This document shows positions 41,177-51,205 of a stretch of 64,000 nucleotides of DNA, piece by piece. The DNA lies in the NCBI RefSeq assembly GCF_042650885.1, contig NZ_JBHSBU010000001.1, positions 620,001-684,000 on the forward strand, given 5' to 3'. Every line of letters starts with the position of its first letter. Within the stretch, counting starts at the first letter, position 1. The notes beneath the pieces were generated by a model, which saw only the letters and a program-made list of their open reading frames with translations, was not told the DNA's origin and did no database searches. Source of the stretch: Chitinimonas_A lacunae (GTDB taxonomy: Bacteria; Pseudomonadota; Gammaproteobacteria; Burkholderiales; Chitinimonadaceae). The position numbers were made by a program, and so were the translations under genes.

Positions 41177-43192
41177 ATGGGCATTTTCAATCGCTTGTCA
41201 CTGGGCGGTAAGCTGATTCTGGTCCAGGGTGGTGCGCTGCTGATTACCTTGGTGGCGGTGATGGCCGTGGCCACGACCAAGCTCTCCGAGAGCTATGGGC
41301 AAATGGCAAAGGATCAGTTCAATGCGCTCAGTAAGCTCTCGGTTGAGTTGGTGGGGGCTTATGACCAGAGTCTGCGCGAGCAATCCGAGCGGCTGTTGCG
41401 TGTATTTGCCGATGATCTGCCGCAACCGTTGACGCTCGATGAGACCAATACCGTCAAGATCGGCGATTTCGATACTCCCCTGCTGCAACTGGGCGGCCAG
41501 ACCGCCAATCTGGACTTTACCGCCGTCGACCGCTTTACCGCTGTGACCGGGGCCGTGGCCACCTTGTTTGTGCGTAAGGGCGAGGACTATATCCGTGTCT
41601 CCACATCGGTCAAGAAGGAAAACGGCGATCGCGCCATCGGCACGGTGCTGGCGCATGACCATCCGGCCTATGCCATGCTCGGACGTGGCGAAACCTACAC
41701 CGGCAAGGCCGTACTGTTCGGCCGCAACTATATGACTACCTACCAGCCGATCAAGGACGCCGGTGGTCGCACCATCGGCGTACTGTTTATCGGCCTCGAT
41801 TTCAGCTCCGGCCTCAAAGCACTCGGTGACAAGCTGCGTAATATCCGGCTGGGCGACAGCGGCCATCTGTTTGTGGTCGATGTGGGCAAGGAACGCGGCA
41901 AGCTGGTGGTACACCCGACCCTGGAAGGACAGAATCAGCTCGACGTGCGCGATAGCGAAGGTGTGGCTTATATCGCCCGGATCGTGGAATCCCCGACGGG
42001 CGAGGTTCGCTATATCGATGCCCAGCGTGGCCCGATGCAAGCCGCCTGGACCAGCCTCGAATCATGGAATTGGCGTCTGGTCGCCGTGGCACCCGAAGCC
42101 GAGTTGCTGGCGGGTGCCAGGCAGATGCTCTACCTCCTGATCGGCGAGACTGTGGCGGTGCTGGCCCTATTAAGCCTCTTGCTATGGTTCTCGATCCGCA
42201 TTCTGGTCAAACGGCCGCTGGCGGAGGCAGTGAAGGTGGCCGGACATCTGGCTGATGGCGAATTCAATTATCCGGTGCGGCCGCGCAGTGGCGATGAGGC
42301 GGGACAACTGCTGGCGGCGATGGATCGGACTGCACAAAAACTCTCCGATACCCTCAAGACCGTCAGCGATTCCACCTTGCAACTGGTCAGCGACGCCAAT
42401 CAGCTTGCTCTGAGCGCCGAGCATGTTGCGACTGCTTCGCTGGCGCAGAAAGAGGCGTCTGCGAGCACGTCCGCTGCTGTCGAGCAGGTGGCGACCAGTA
42501 TCGATGTGGTGGCTGGCAATACCCAGGATGTGGCCGAGCTGTCGACCCGTGGACTCAACGAAACCCGCCTGGGTCAGGAACGGCTGGGACATCTCAATGA
42601 AGCCATGGCGGCGTTGCAGCACGATGTCGAGGATATTGCCAACAAGGTACGCGAATTTGTCGACAGTACCGCGCGTATCGCCGTGTTTACCAATGAGGTC
42701 AAGGCGATTGCCGAGCAGACCAATCTGCTGGCGCTCAATGCCGCGATCGAGGCCGCTCGGGCCGGCGAGCAGGGTCGAGGCTTTGCCGTGGTGGCCGATG
42801 AAGTGCGCAAGCTAGCCGAGAAATCCGGCCATTCGGCTACCCAGATCGGCGAAGTCACCACTGCCATCGCCAACCAGTCACATACCGTCGGCACAGTCAT
42901 GGACCGGGGTCTTCAGTCGCTGCGCGAAGGCCGCGAGGCCATGCAGGAATTGGTGGAAGTGCTGGAGCGGGCAGCCGGCGCAGTGGTCAAGTCGAGTGAA
43001 GGCACGCAGTTGATCGCTGTGTCGGTGCGGGAGCAGAGCAGCGCCAACGAGGAGATTGCCCGTAATGTCGAGCGTATTGCCCGGATGATCGACGAAAACG
43101 ATATTGCCACCCGCGAAGTGGCGCTGGCAGCGGCCAATCTGTCAGGATTGTCCGAGCGACTGTCGGCGTTGACGGCGCGTTTTGTCTATTGA
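41177..43192 (+). CDS. Methyl-accepting chemotaxis protein with Cache domain
   Basis: Membrane helices at about 12-32 and 318-340 flank a periplasmic region of about 285 residues that looks like a Cache (Cache_3-Cache_2) ligand-binding domain (YIRVSTSV, NYMTTYQPIKDAGGRTIGVLF). A HAMP-like segment follows, then the signalling domain with the hairpin tip EVKAIAEQTNLLALNAAIEA near residue 510. No CheR/CheB-tethering pentapeptide at the C-terminus. Ligand unknown. Confidence 0.9.
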   Translation: MGIFNRLSLGGKLILVQGGALLITLVAVMAVATTKLSESYGQMAKDQFNALSKLSVELVGAYDQSLREQSERLLRVFADDLPQPLTLDETNTVKIGDFDTPLLQLGGQTANLDFTAVDRFTAVTGAVATLFVRKGEDYIRVSTSVKKENGDRAIGTVLAHDHPAYAMLGRGETYTGKAVLFGRNYMTTYQPIKDAGGRTIGVLFIGLDFSSGLKALGDKLRNIRLGDSGHLFVVDVGKERGKLVVHPTLEGQNQLDVRDSEGVAYIARIVESPTGEVRYIDAQRGPMQAAWTSLESWNWRLVAVAPEAELLAGARQMLYLLIGETVAVLALLSLLLWFSIRILVKRPLAEAVKVAGHLADGEFNYPVRPRSGDEAGQLLAAMDRTAQKLSDTLKTVSDSTLQLVSDANQLALSAEHVATASLAQKEASASTSAAVEQVATSIDVVAGNTQDVAELSTRGLNETRLGQERLGHLNEAMAALQHDVEDIANKVREFVDSTARIAVFTNEVKAIAEQTNLLALNAAIEAARAGEQGRGFAVVADEVRKLAEKSGHSATQIGEVTTAIANQSHTVGTVMDRGLQSLREGREAMQELVEVLERAAGAVVKSSEGTQLIAVSVREQSSANEEIARNVERIARMIDENDIATREVALAAANLSGLSERLSALTARFVY

Positions 43193-43505
43193 AGTGCTGG
43201 CCTGGCTAGGGAAATCGATTGTTGGGTCGGACGGTTGCGCTGGAAATGTATGCCGGATACTGACACTAAAGCCCTTATTCATGTTGATGAGGACGGTTCG
43301 GGCTTTACAGCTGGCCTGCCGTGAGCGATAGGGATCGGCCTGTCCGCTGGCAGACCCGGCGGAAAGGCCGCTTGGTCTTCTTCTTGAATTTTCAAGTGCT
43401 TGCTGTCGACTGGCGGCGCTATCTCACTGAAAACAAAAGATTTACCTGACGTTGCCCGGCAAATCTGCGAAAATGCGCGATTCCTTCCCGTCGATTGCGC
43501 CGTCC
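43193..43505. other. Gap between chemoreceptor and ygiQ
   Basis: Nothing gene-like on either strand. A short GC hairpin near 43362-43376 (GCGG, then CCGC) precedes TTGGTCTTCTTCTT and could be a weak terminator of the chemoreceptor transcript. Confidence 0.35.
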
Positions 43506-45704
43506 ATGTCCGTGAGTCTGCCCGCTGCTAAGCCTATCCAGAGTTACCGACCCTTCTGGGGAACGCATGGCCGTACCGCCCCCTTCCTGCCGATGAGCCG
43601 GGCCGAGATGGATGAGCTGGGTTGGGAAGAATGCGACATCATCCTGGTCACAGGCGACGCCTATATCGACCACCCGAGTTTCGGTATGGCCCTGATCGGC
43701 CGCCTGCTCGAAGCGCAAGGCTTCCGGGTCGGCATCATCAGCCAGCCTGACTGGCAATCGGCCGAACCGTTCCGTGCCCTGGGCCGGCCGCGCCTGTTCT
43801 TTGGCATCACTGCCGGCAATATGGACTCGATGATCAACCGCTACACGGCCGACCGCAAACCACGCTCGGACGATGCCTATACCCCGCATGGTGCGGCAGG
43901 CAAGCGGCCTGATCGGGCGGTCACCATCTATTCGCAGCGCTGCCGTGAAGCCTATCCCGGCGTGCAGATCATGATCGGCGGCATCGAAGCCAGTCTGCGC
44001 CGGATTGCCCAATACGATTACTGGAGCGACAAGGTGCGCCAATCGGCGCTGGTCTATGCCAAGGCCGATATTCTGCTGTTCGGCAATGCCGAACGTGCCC
44101 TGGTCGAGATCGCCCACCGCGCCGCTGCCGGTGAAAAACTCAATCAGATCCGCGATGTGCGCGGCACCGCCTTTCTGGCGCCACAAGGCTGGCGGCCCGA
44201 TGCCGAATGGCGGGAAGAGGATTCGAGCACTGTCGATCTGCCCGGTCGGGTCGATCCGCATCCCGACCCCTATGCCATGGAGCCGGAGCAGCCCAAGACC
44301 GCTGCGGCAGAAGCAGGTGCGCCGCAGCCGATCCGCTTGGTGAGCAAGGCCGAGCGGCTGGCTGCCAAGCTGGCCCAGCGCAGCAAGACCGTGGTGCGGA
44401 TTCCCTCCTATGAGGCGGTGGCGTTCGATCCGGTGCTCTATGCCCACGCCAGCCGCGTGCTCCACCTCGAATCGAACCCCGGCAATGCCCGCGCCATGGT
44501 GCAGACCCACGGTGAGCGCGATGTCTGGCTCAATCCGCCGCCGATTCCGCTGTCGACCGAGGAAATGGATTTCGTCTACGGGCTCCATTACGCCCGCAAT
44601 CCGCATCCGGCCTATCAGGGGGCCCGGATTCCGGCCTGGGAGATGATCCGGTTCTCGATCAATATCATGCGCGGCTGCTTCGGCGGCTGTACCTTCTGTT
44701 CGATCACCGAACACGAAGGCCGCATCATCCAGAGCCGCTCGGAAGGCTCGATCCTGCGCGAGATCGAGGAGATCCGCGACAAGACCGAAGGCTTTACCGG
44801 CCATATCACCGATCTGGGCGGCCCGACCGCCAATATGTACCGGCTGGCCTGCAAAGACCCGAAGATCGAATCGGCCTGTCGCCGTCTGTCCTGTGTTTAC
44901 CCGGGTATCTGCGAAAACCTCAATACCGACCATGCGCCGCTGGTCCAACTCTACCGCAAGGCGCGGGCGATTCCGGGCGTGAAGAAGATCACCATCGGTT
45001 CGGGCCTGCGCTACGACATCGCGGTGCGCTCGCCCGAATACATCAAGGAGCTGGTGACGCACCATGTCAGCGGCTACCTCAAGATCGCCCCCGAGCATAC
45101 CGAGGACGGACCACTGTCGAAGATGATGAAGCCCGGCATCGGGGCTTTCGAGCGCTTCAAGGAGCTGTTCGAGCGGTTCTCCAAACAGGCGGGCAAGCAG
45201 CAGTATCTGATTCCTTACTTTATCGCCGCCCACCCGGGCACGGCCGACGAGGACATGCTCAACCTCGCGCTATGGCTGAAGGAAAACAATTTCAAGCCAG
45301 ACCAGGTGCAGGCGTTTACCCCGACACCGATGGCGCTGGCCACCACCATGTGGCATACCCGGCGCAATCCGCTCAAAAAACTCGGCCGCAGCTCGGAAAA
45401 GGTCGATGTGATCCGTGATGCACAGCGGCGCAAGCTGCACAAGGCGTTCTTGCGCTATCACGATCCGGTCAACTGGCCCTTGCTGCGTGAAGCCCTGCTG
45501 CGGATGGGCCGGGCCGATCTGATCGGCAATGGCCCGCAGCATCTGATCCCGGCCCAGCAGCCCGGTGAGCGGCTGGTTTCCGCGCCGCGTGAGCAGGGCG
45601 CAGGCGGACGTGGCCACGACCGGCCGCGCAGCGCGCCGCCCAAACGGCCCAATCTCGGCCAGGGGCGTGGTAAGCAGACCGGCAAGTCCTCGCGCGGCCG
45701 CTAG
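43506..45704 (+). CDS. ygiQ: YgiQ-family radical SAM protein
   Basis: The 732-residue protein begins MSVSLPAAKPIQSYRPFWGT. It has an N-terminal YgiQ domain (TGDAYIDHPSFGMALIGRLL) and the radical SAM cluster C391-x3-C395-x2-C398 in RGCFGGCTFCSITEHEG, followed by LGGPTANMYR. The Pro/Arg/Gly-rich tail is variable. YgiQ is widespread; its substrate is unknown. ATG 43506 is preferred because the sequence upstream is not conserved-looking. Confidence 0.9.
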   Translation: MSVSLPAAKPIQSYRPFWGTHGRTAPFLPMSRAEMDELGWEECDIILVTGDAYIDHPSFGMALIGRLLEAQGFRVGIISQPDWQSAEPFRALGRPRLFFGITAGNMDSMINRYTADRKPRSDDAYTPHGAAGKRPDRAVTIYSQRCREAYPGVQIMIGGIEASLRRIAQYDYWSDKVRQSALVYAKADILLFGNAERALVEIAHRAAAGEKLNQIRDVRGTAFLAPQGWRPDAEWREEDSSTVDLPGRVDPHPDPYAMEPEQPKTAAAEAGAPQPIRLVSKAERLAAKLAQRSKTVVRIPSYEAVAFDPVLYAHASRVLHLESNPGNARAMVQTHGERDVWLNPPPIPLSTEEMDFVYGLHYARNPHPAYQGARIPAWEMIRFSINIMRGCFGGCTFCSITEHEGRIIQSRSEGSILREIEEIRDKTEGFTGHITDLGGPTANMYRLACKDPKIESACRRLSCVYPGICENLNTDHAPLVQLYRKARAIPGVKKITIGSGLRYDIAVRSPEYIKELVTHHVSGYLKIAPEHTEDGPLSKMMKPGIGAFERFKELFERFSKQAGKQQYLIPYFIAAHPGTADEDMLNLALWLKENNFKPDQVQAFTPTPMALATTMWHTRRNPLKKLGRSSEKVDVIRDAQRRKLHKAFLRYHDPVNWPLLREALLRMGRADLIGNGPQHLIPAQQPGERLVSAPREQGAGGRGHDRPRSAPPKRPNLGQGRGKQTGKSSRGR

Positions 45705-45784
45705 GTGCGTAAACACTTTTCCTTTTTCGTCGAGGCGGGCTGTGGCCCGCTTCGTTGTCCCTTTTCAATTTCCCGGACCCGTCT

Positions 45785-46330
45785 ATGGCGCTTAAAGCCA
45801 CGATTCACAAAGCCGAACTGTCGATCAGCGATATGGACCGAGGCTATTACGCCAGCCATAGTCTGACGCTGGCCCAGCATCCTTCCGAAACCATCGAGCG
45901 GCTGATGCTGCGGTTGGCGGTATTTGCCCTCAATGCCGACGAGCGGCTGAGCTTTACCCGCGATATCTGCGCCGATGATGAGCCGGCCTTATGGCGCAAG
46001 AACTATGGCGATGAGGTGGAGCTGTGGATCGATCTGGGCGAGCCCGACGAGCGTCGTCTGCGCCAAGCCTGCGGCCGCTCGCCCGAGGTGCGGCTCTATA
46101 GCTATGGTGGTCGGGCCGCTGATGTGTGGTGGAGCGGCATTCAAGGCAAACTCAGCCGGCTCAACAATCTGAGCATCTTCAGCATTGCCCCGGCAACGCT
46201 GGCTGAGCTGGCTGCGCTCAACCAGCGCAGTATGCAGTTGCAGGTGACGATCCAGGATGGGCAGATGTGGCTGTCAGATGGCACGACCACGGTGCTGCTC
46301 GAAGCGACCGTGCTGAAAGCGGCGCAATAG
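45785..46330 (+). CDS. yaeQ: YaeQ family protein
   Basis: The 181-residue protein starts MALKATIHKAELSISDMDRG and includes HPSETIERLMLRLAVFALNA and YSYGGRAADVWW, characteristic of YaeQ, a PD-(D/E)xK-fold protein linked to transcription-elongation suppression but without clear function. The start at 45785 is chosen over 45755. It is followed by slyX after 10 bases. Confidence 0.9.
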   Translation: MALKATIHKAELSISDMDRGYYASHSLTLAQHPSETIERLMLRLAVFALNADERLSFTRDICADDEPALWRKNYGDEVELWIDLGEPDERRLRQACGRSPEVRLYSYGGRAADVWWSGIQGKLSRLNNLSIFSIAPATLAELAALNQRSMQLQVTIQDGQMWLSDGTTTVLLEATVLKAAQ

Positions 46331-46340
46331 GAACAACCCG

Positions 46341-46553
46341 ATGGAAAACGATTTCGAGTCGCGCCTGACCGAGTTGGAAATCCGCCTGGCCCTCCAGGAC
46401 AACCTGGTCGATGAGCTGAACCGCGTCATTGCGCTCCAGCAACAGCAGATCGATCGCCTACAGGCGGAGTTGCGTTCGCTGCACCAGCATGTCCGCACGC
46501 TGGAACCTGCCGGGCGCGGTTCACCTGAGCAGGAAATTCCGCCACATTACTAA
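46341..46553 (+). CDS. slyX: SlyX family coiled-coil protein
   Basis: The 70-residue protein is a single coiled coil (ESRLTELEIRLALQDNLVDE, then VIALQQQQIDRLQAELRSL) ending in PPHY, matching SlyX in length and pattern. Function unknown. Co-transcribed with yaeQ. Confidence 0.88.
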   Translation: MENDFESRLTELEIRLALQDNLVDELNRVIALQQQQIDRLQAELRSLHQHVRTLEPAGRGSPEQEIPPHY

Positions 46554-46971
46554 GTGCACTAGATATTAAAATAATGTGCAAAATATCTGCAAGGATTGAT
46601 GCTTAATGAGTCAATATTTGAAAAATAAATGACTTGTTTCTTTGCAGGCCTCCCCCTCTGCCACCACACCCGGCCGGGCTCCTTATCGCTGTTTCGTTCA
46701 GCAACAACGGCCGTCTCCTCCACCTCTTCGCGCGCATCAGTCGCAACGCGGCGTCATGCCCTGGCCAATTTCCGCACCCAGGTCGAATTTGAGGCAAGGG
46801 CAGGTGATGGGCTGGTCAGAAGGGCTTCAGGGACGTCGTGTTTCTTCGGGCTCGTTGTGTCTCCAGACTCGGCGGCTGTTTCCTGCCAAAAGTCCGTTTA
46901 CACAAAACTCAGTACACGCCCCTGACGCAGCGGCATTGGAGTCGTCTCAATCCTGCCTAAGCAGTCCTGCC
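46554..46971. other. Gap upstream of ompW
   Basis: Over 400 bases with no convincing gene; a long open frame here joins the ompW frame but is not protein-like. The first 80 bases are AT-rich. The regulatory site is listed separately. Confidence 0.5.
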
Positions 46972-46985
46972 TTGACTCAGGTCAA
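46972..46985. promoter_or_regulatory. FNR/Anr-type box before ompW
   Basis: TTGACTCAGGTCAA is a perfect palindrome of the form TTGAC-N4-GTCAA, matching the Fnr/Anr consensus. Its centre (46978.5) lies about 41.5 bases before a predicted start near 47020 with TTCAAT (47008-47013) as -10, the geometry of a class II activated promoter. This predicts induction of the OmpW homologue at low oxygen. Confidence 0.7.
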
Positions 46986-47052
46986 CAGCCGTTTCTCACG
47001 GATGAGCTTCAATAGCGCCGAGGATTTTTCCCTCGGCAATAAAGGAAATCAG

Positions 47053-47676
47053 ATGATGAGGACAACGATGCTCAAACGCGCCGCAACGGCCCTGACCCTG
47101 CTTGGCATGACGGCGCTGCCGCTGGTGGCCCAGGCCGATGAACCGTGGCTTGTGCGCGTGCGTGCCGTCAACCTCGACAGCGCTAACAAAGATTCGACCG
47201 GGCTTGGTCTGTCGATCAACGACAAGGTGATTCCCGAAGTCGATATTTCGTATTTCTTTACTCCGCAACTGGCGGCCGAGCTGGTGCTGACCTATCCGCA
47301 AAAGCACAAGGTCCGTTCCTATGGCGTTGAAATCGGCTCGCTCAAGCATCTGCCGCCGACGCTGATGCTCCAATATCACTTCACCAATGCCAGCGCCTTC
47401 AAGCCCTATCTCGGCGCCGGGGTCAACTACACCCGCTTCTCCAGCGTCCATTTCCACCCGGCCGTTGCCGCAGTGCTGCAACCGAGCGTGGACAAAAACA
47501 GCTTCGGCCTGGCCGCCCAGGCCGGTTTTGACTATCAGATCAACAAGAATCTGCTGCTGAACGTCGATCTGAAAAAGGTACAGATTCGCACCGATGTGAA
47601 ATCGTTTGGTCGCAAGGCTGGCGAATTCCGGGTTGATCCGTGGTTGTTGGGCGTCGGTCTTGGCTGGCGTTTCTGA
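47053..47676 (+). CDS. ompW: OmpW family outer-membrane protein
   Basis: The 207-residue protein has a signal peptide (TALTLLGMTALPLVAQA) and an 8-stranded barrel pattern with family features: FFTPQLAAELVLTYPQKHKV, LPPTLMLQYHF, PYLGAGVNYT, and terminal Phe after LGVGLGWRF. AAAGGA precedes the ATG by 7 bases. OmpW forms a small hydrophobic channel and is often induced by low oxygen, consistent with the box upstream. Confidence 0.88.
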   Translation: MMRTTMLKRAATALTLLGMTALPLVAQADEPWLVRVRAVNLDSANKDSTGLGLSINDKVIPEVDISYFFTPQLAAELVLTYPQKHKVRSYGVEIGSLKHLPPTLMLQYHFTNASAFKPYLGAGVNYTRFSSVHFHPAVAAVLQPSVDKNSFGLAAQAGFDYQINKNLLLNVDLKKVQIRTDVKSFGRKAGEFRVDPWLLGVGLGWRF

Positions 47677-47724
47677 GAAAGCCCGATCCCGTCCAGACAA
47701 GATAGCGCAGATGGGATGATGGCC

Positions 47725-47766
47725 TGGCGTGCAAGGCCGGAAAGGTCGGAACTGGCCTGCACGCCA
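47725..47766. terminator. Long hairpin between ompW and the flavoprotein gene
   Basis: TGGCGTGCA (47725-47733) and TGCACGCCA (47758-47766) form a 9-bp outer stem that continues as GGCC-GGCC with one bulge. It lies between convergent genes and probably terminates both, although no T run follows. Confidence 0.5.
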
Positions 47767-47789
47767 ACGGTGCAAACACTTTCCGCCAG

Positions 47790-49031
47790 CTACTTCTCCT
47801 CGCGCTGCGACAACCAGTCGAGCGCGCCCAGCCCCGCCATGCGACCGCTGGCAAAGCAGGCCGTCAGCAGATAACCGCCCGTTGGCGCTTCCCAGTCGAG
47901 CATTTCTCCGGCGCAGAATACGCCGGGCATCGTTTTCAGCATCAAGTGGCTGTCGAGCGCTTCGAAGCGGACGCCTCCGGCGCTGCTGATCGCTTCATCG
48001 ATCGGTCGTGGTGCGTGCAGGGTTAGCGGTAGCGCCTTGATGGCAGCAGCTAGACGCTTGGAGTCGTTGAAGGCTTCCTTGTCGAGGCACTCGCGCAGGA
48101 GACCGGCTTTGACACCGGTGAGGCCAAGCCGGCTTTGCAGATGGCTGGACCACGAGCGCGAGCCGCGCGGGTGGCTCACCTCGGCGTAAACCTTTTCCGC
48201 TGTGCGATCGGGCAGCAGGTCAAGCAGCAAGGTGGCGCTGCCTTGTTGCGTAATCGCTTTACGCAGTCGGGCTGAAAAGGCATAGATCAGGCTGCCTTCC
48301 ACCCCGCTGGCGCTCACCACGAACTCACCCCGGCGCCGTTCGCCGGCGAATTCCACCGCCACGGTCTTGAGCGGCGCGCCGGCATGGCGTGCGCGGAAAT
48401 GCTCGCTCCAGCCGATATCAAAGCCGCAGTTGGCCGGTTCAAGCTCGGCGATATCGACCCCATGCGGTCGCAACAGCGCTACCCAGGCGCCATCCGAACC
48501 TAGCCGCGACCAACTGGCCCCGCCCAGTGCGAGAATCAGTGCATCGGCCTCAAGGCTGTGTTCGCCATCGGGTCCGGCAAAGCGCAGCCGACCGGCTTCG
48601 TCCCAGCCCAGCCAGCGCTGACGCACATGGCATTGCACCCCGGCCTCGCGCAGCCGGTGCAGCCAGGCGCGCAGCAGTGGTGCAGCTTTCATATCGGTCG
48701 GGAAGACCCGGCCGGAGCTGCCGACAAAGGTGTCGATGCCAAGGCCATGTATCCAGTAGCGCAACTGTTCCGGACCCAAGCCATCGAGCCATGGCGCGAT
48801 CTGTTCGGCCCGCTCGGCATAGCGGCTGAGAAAGGGGGCGAGCGGTTCGGAGTGGGTGATATTCATGCCTCCCACGCCCGCCAACAGGAATTTGCGGCCC
48901 AGCGAGGGCATCGCATCGAAAAGGTCGATCTGCAAGCCGTGACCGGCCAGGGTCTCGGCTGCCATCAGCCCGGCCGGGCCGCCGCCGACAATGACGACCC
49001 GGCGTGGCCGGTCAGAAAGGGAAGGGCGCAT
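47790..49031 (-). CDS. NAD(P)/FAD-dependent flavoprotein (BaiN/HI0933 family, TIGR03862-type)
   Basis: The 413-residue protein starts with a dinucleotide-binding motif VVIVGGGPAGLMAAE, then AMPSLGRKFLLAGVGGMNIT. Further family motifs include SSGRVFPTDMKAAPLLRAW and the C-terminal APTGGYLLTACFASGRMAG. These flavoproteins are widespread; the reaction is not known. Convergent to ompW. Confidence 0.85.
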   Translation of the reverse strand: MRPSLSDRPRRVVIVGGGPAGLMAAETLAGHGLQIDLFDAMPSLGRKFLLAGVGGMNITHSEPLAPFLSRYAERAEQIAPWLDGLGPEQLRYWIHGLGIDTFVGSSGRVFPTDMKAAPLLRAWLHRLREAGVQCHVRQRWLGWDEAGRLRFAGPDGEHSLEADALILALGGASWSRLGSDGAWVALLRPHGVDIAELEPANCGFDIGWSEHFRARHAGAPLKTVAVEFAGERRRGEFVVSASGVEGSLIYAFSARLRKAITQQGSATLLLDLLPDRTAEKVYAEVSHPRGSRSWSSHLQSRLGLTGVKAGLLRECLDKEAFNDSKRLAAAIKALPLTLHAPRPIDEAISSAGGVRFEALDSHLMLKTMPGVFCAGEMLDWEAPTGGYLLTACFASGRMAGLGALDWLSQREEK

Positions 49032-49173
49032 GCGTAGAGGCGAAAAGCGGAAAAGGGCGCCATTCTAGCCGCGCTGGCCATGATTGGGCGTGCCCGGCTG
49101 GCGGATGGGTGTCCAAGGGTTTGTGCGGTAGGAAGTGGTGGCGTCCTGTTTGGCTATTTTTGCCTGGTGGAGA

Positions 49174-50721
49174 CTATGACTCTTGCAACGAGTTTTCCTT
49201 ATTTTTTCCTCGGGAAGAGGTTTCCACTTCAGCCACTGGCGGCTCGAAGGCGACCGGATGGATGACCTTGGTAATCGGCGCGTCTTCTTCCTCGACATGC
49301 CAGTTGGCCCATAACCGTCCTTGCGTGTCGGGTTCGATGGCCAGCCAGTTGCGCTGTCCGATCAGATATTTGCGCCGACCGGCGATGGGAAGCATTGCAG
49401 CGGTAATGCCGCGGTCGATCTTTTCGATATGGCTGGCATTGGTTTCGAGCAGATAGCGCACCAGTGCAGGCGGCCCCGGGTGGACGACGCCCGAGGAGAT
49501 CAGTTGATTGATCACCGCCGCATTGCCGACCGGGCCATGGCGGGTCGATTCGACGGCACAGGCAGCGCCGACATGGACATCACCCGACAGCAGCGTGACG
49601 CGGCAGCGTTTGGCGATGGCGAAATCGAGCAGGCGGTGGATCAGCCGCAGTCTTTCCTGTAGATGGGGCACGCTGCGCCAATGGTCGCGCAGATCGTCTT
49701 CGAGTTCCTGCTGGCCCGGCAGTGCTTCGAGCAGTTGTTCGAGCATGGCCAGATCGAGATAGGCCACCGGCACGCTCGACATCACCAGCAGATGCTGCTG
49801 CGGCGGCAGCCGGTCGAGCCAGTCGAACATCGCCTGCCACGACTGCGCCGATACAACCCGGTCTGGCGAGCGCTCGGAGCGCAGATCGAGTACCCACAGC
49901 GCCAGCTCGCCCAACTGGCTGAAGCCGAGATTGAAGGTCGTCTGGCCAGGGATGGCAGCCGGGTGTTTCTCGCGCAGGCCAAGTTGGAGCTGGAATATCC
50001 GGAAATAGTCGCGGGCCATCTCGAACAGCCCCTGAAATACCGGCGACTGATGCAGCTCAAGCGGGTAAGAGCCCCAGCCGTCGAAGATATCGTGGTCGTC
50101 CCACATCATCACGGTGGGAATCGAGCCCAGCGTCACCTGCGGTTCGGCCTGGGTCCAGCGCTTCAGGTAGACCTCGCAGAAGAACAGATCGGCCTGCTGC
50201 TGCATGGTGCGGCTCCAGGCCGACCTGATCCGGCGTTGGTAGGGCAGTTCGGTCCATTGGTAGAGGCTGTCGATGGTGCGCCACATCTCGTCGGAATAGA
50301 TCTGGTCACCGCCAAGCAGCAGCAGATGGTAGGGCTCGCGCTGGTGCTGCGCCTGGAGATGCTTCCAGCGCTCGTTCTTGTCATCGACCTTCTTCATCAG
50401 CTTGGGGTCGGAGAAGCCGTTGCACGAGGCATAAGCGAGCCGTGGTGTAGCGGCCGGCACAGACAACTGGCGTTTAAGGCCGCCGATCTCGTACTCGACT
50501 TGACCCGCATCGAGTGGCAGATCGATATCGAGCCGCCAGACCTTATAGGCCGGTGCCGTAAACGGCACCTTGGCGATGGTGCGGGTTTTGACGATCAGCG
50601 CCTTGGCCATCTGGAGGACCGGCGCTGTCTTATCAAGCTCGGTGACGCAGAGCAGGGAAATGCACCAGCGCTTGGCGCGCAAACCACGAAATTGCAGGAT
50701 GGGACCGAGAACCAGGGACAT
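49174..50721 (-). CDS. PhoD-like metallophosphatase
   Basis: The 515-residue protein has the metal-binding blocks of the alkaline phosphatase D/PhoD-like group: YASCNGFSDPKLMKK, LLLGGDQIYSDE, MMWDDHDIFDGWG, and TLLSGDVHVGAA. No signal peptide is seen, so it may be cytoplasmic, unlike classic PhoD. AGGAG precedes the ATG. Substrate unknown. Confidence 0.85.
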   Translation of the reverse strand: MSLVLGPILQFRGLRAKRWCISLLCVTELDKTAPVLQMAKALIVKTRTIAKVPFTAPAYKVWRLDIDLPLDAGQVEYEIGGLKRQLSVPAATPRLAYASCNGFSDPKLMKKVDDKNERWKHLQAQHQREPYHLLLLGGDQIYSDEMWRTIDSLYQWTELPYQRRIRSAWSRTMQQQADLFFCEVYLKRWTQAEPQVTLGSIPTVMMWDDHDIFDGWGSYPLELHQSPVFQGLFEMARDYFRIFQLQLGLREKHPAAIPGQTTFNLGFSQLGELALWVLDLRSERSPDRVVSAQSWQAMFDWLDRLPPQQHLLVMSSVPVAYLDLAMLEQLLEALPGQQELEDDLRDHWRSVPHLQERLRLIHRLLDFAIAKRCRVTLLSGDVHVGAACAVESTRHGPVGNAAVINQLISSGVVHPGPPALVRYLLETNASHIEKIDRGITAAMLPIAGRRKYLIGQRNWLAIEPDTQGRLWANWHVEEEDAPITKVIHPVAFEPPVAEVETSSRGKNKENSLQES

Positions 50722-51205
50722 CGGGGGCTCCTGGGAAAAAGGAAGGGCCGCTCCGCCGGCCCGGGTGGAGGTATTGTACGATAGAAAAAATCATGAAATA
50801 AGTGTGCAAGGAATATGGCGACCTATGATTTGTTTATAAAATATTTAGTATCCGATCTTGGCAAGCCGCTCCATGCTCTCCAAGGCCATAGCCCAAGCAC
50901 AAGAGAAGGGTATGCGGTCACTGCCAAAGCAGGACGCCAGGGAAAATGGCTTGACTCAGAGTGATGGACGAGGAGCCGGAAAGCATGCGCTTCCCCAGCA
51001 TCCGGGCCAGGTTCCGGTCCCGCTGCCAGGTAAGCGCCATCAGTGCCCAAGCAGGTTCCGGCAGGCCGGGGCGCGAAGGTGGCGAGAGAGCGGGGGTAAG
51101 GGAGAGGCAGCAATAAGATCGGGAGGAAAACGGCGTGAGGCTGATCGCCCCCACCGCTTCCTCCCGCCAGCCGTCCGTTACAGCGCAGACGGCATTGATT
51201 CAGCC
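50722..51205. other. Gap of about 480 bases
   Basis: No convincing gene on either strand. The first 120 bases are AT-rich and probably hold the promoter of the PhoD-like gene on the minus strand; the rest is GC-rich with GGGAGG-type hairpin near 51120-51180. Confidence 0.4.

Noticed and set aside
41177..43192. Chemoreceptor as part of an accessory island next to the integrase remnant
   Set aside because: Codon use and GC match the core genes and the tRNA side shows no second junction.
46642..47052. Long open frame continuing into ompW
   Set aside because: No protein-like sequence, while a signal peptide, RBS and FNR box set the ompW start at 47053.
50823..51113. 96-residue minus-strand frame in the gap
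   Set aside because: Composition is Pro/Arg-rich with no RBS; not protein-like.
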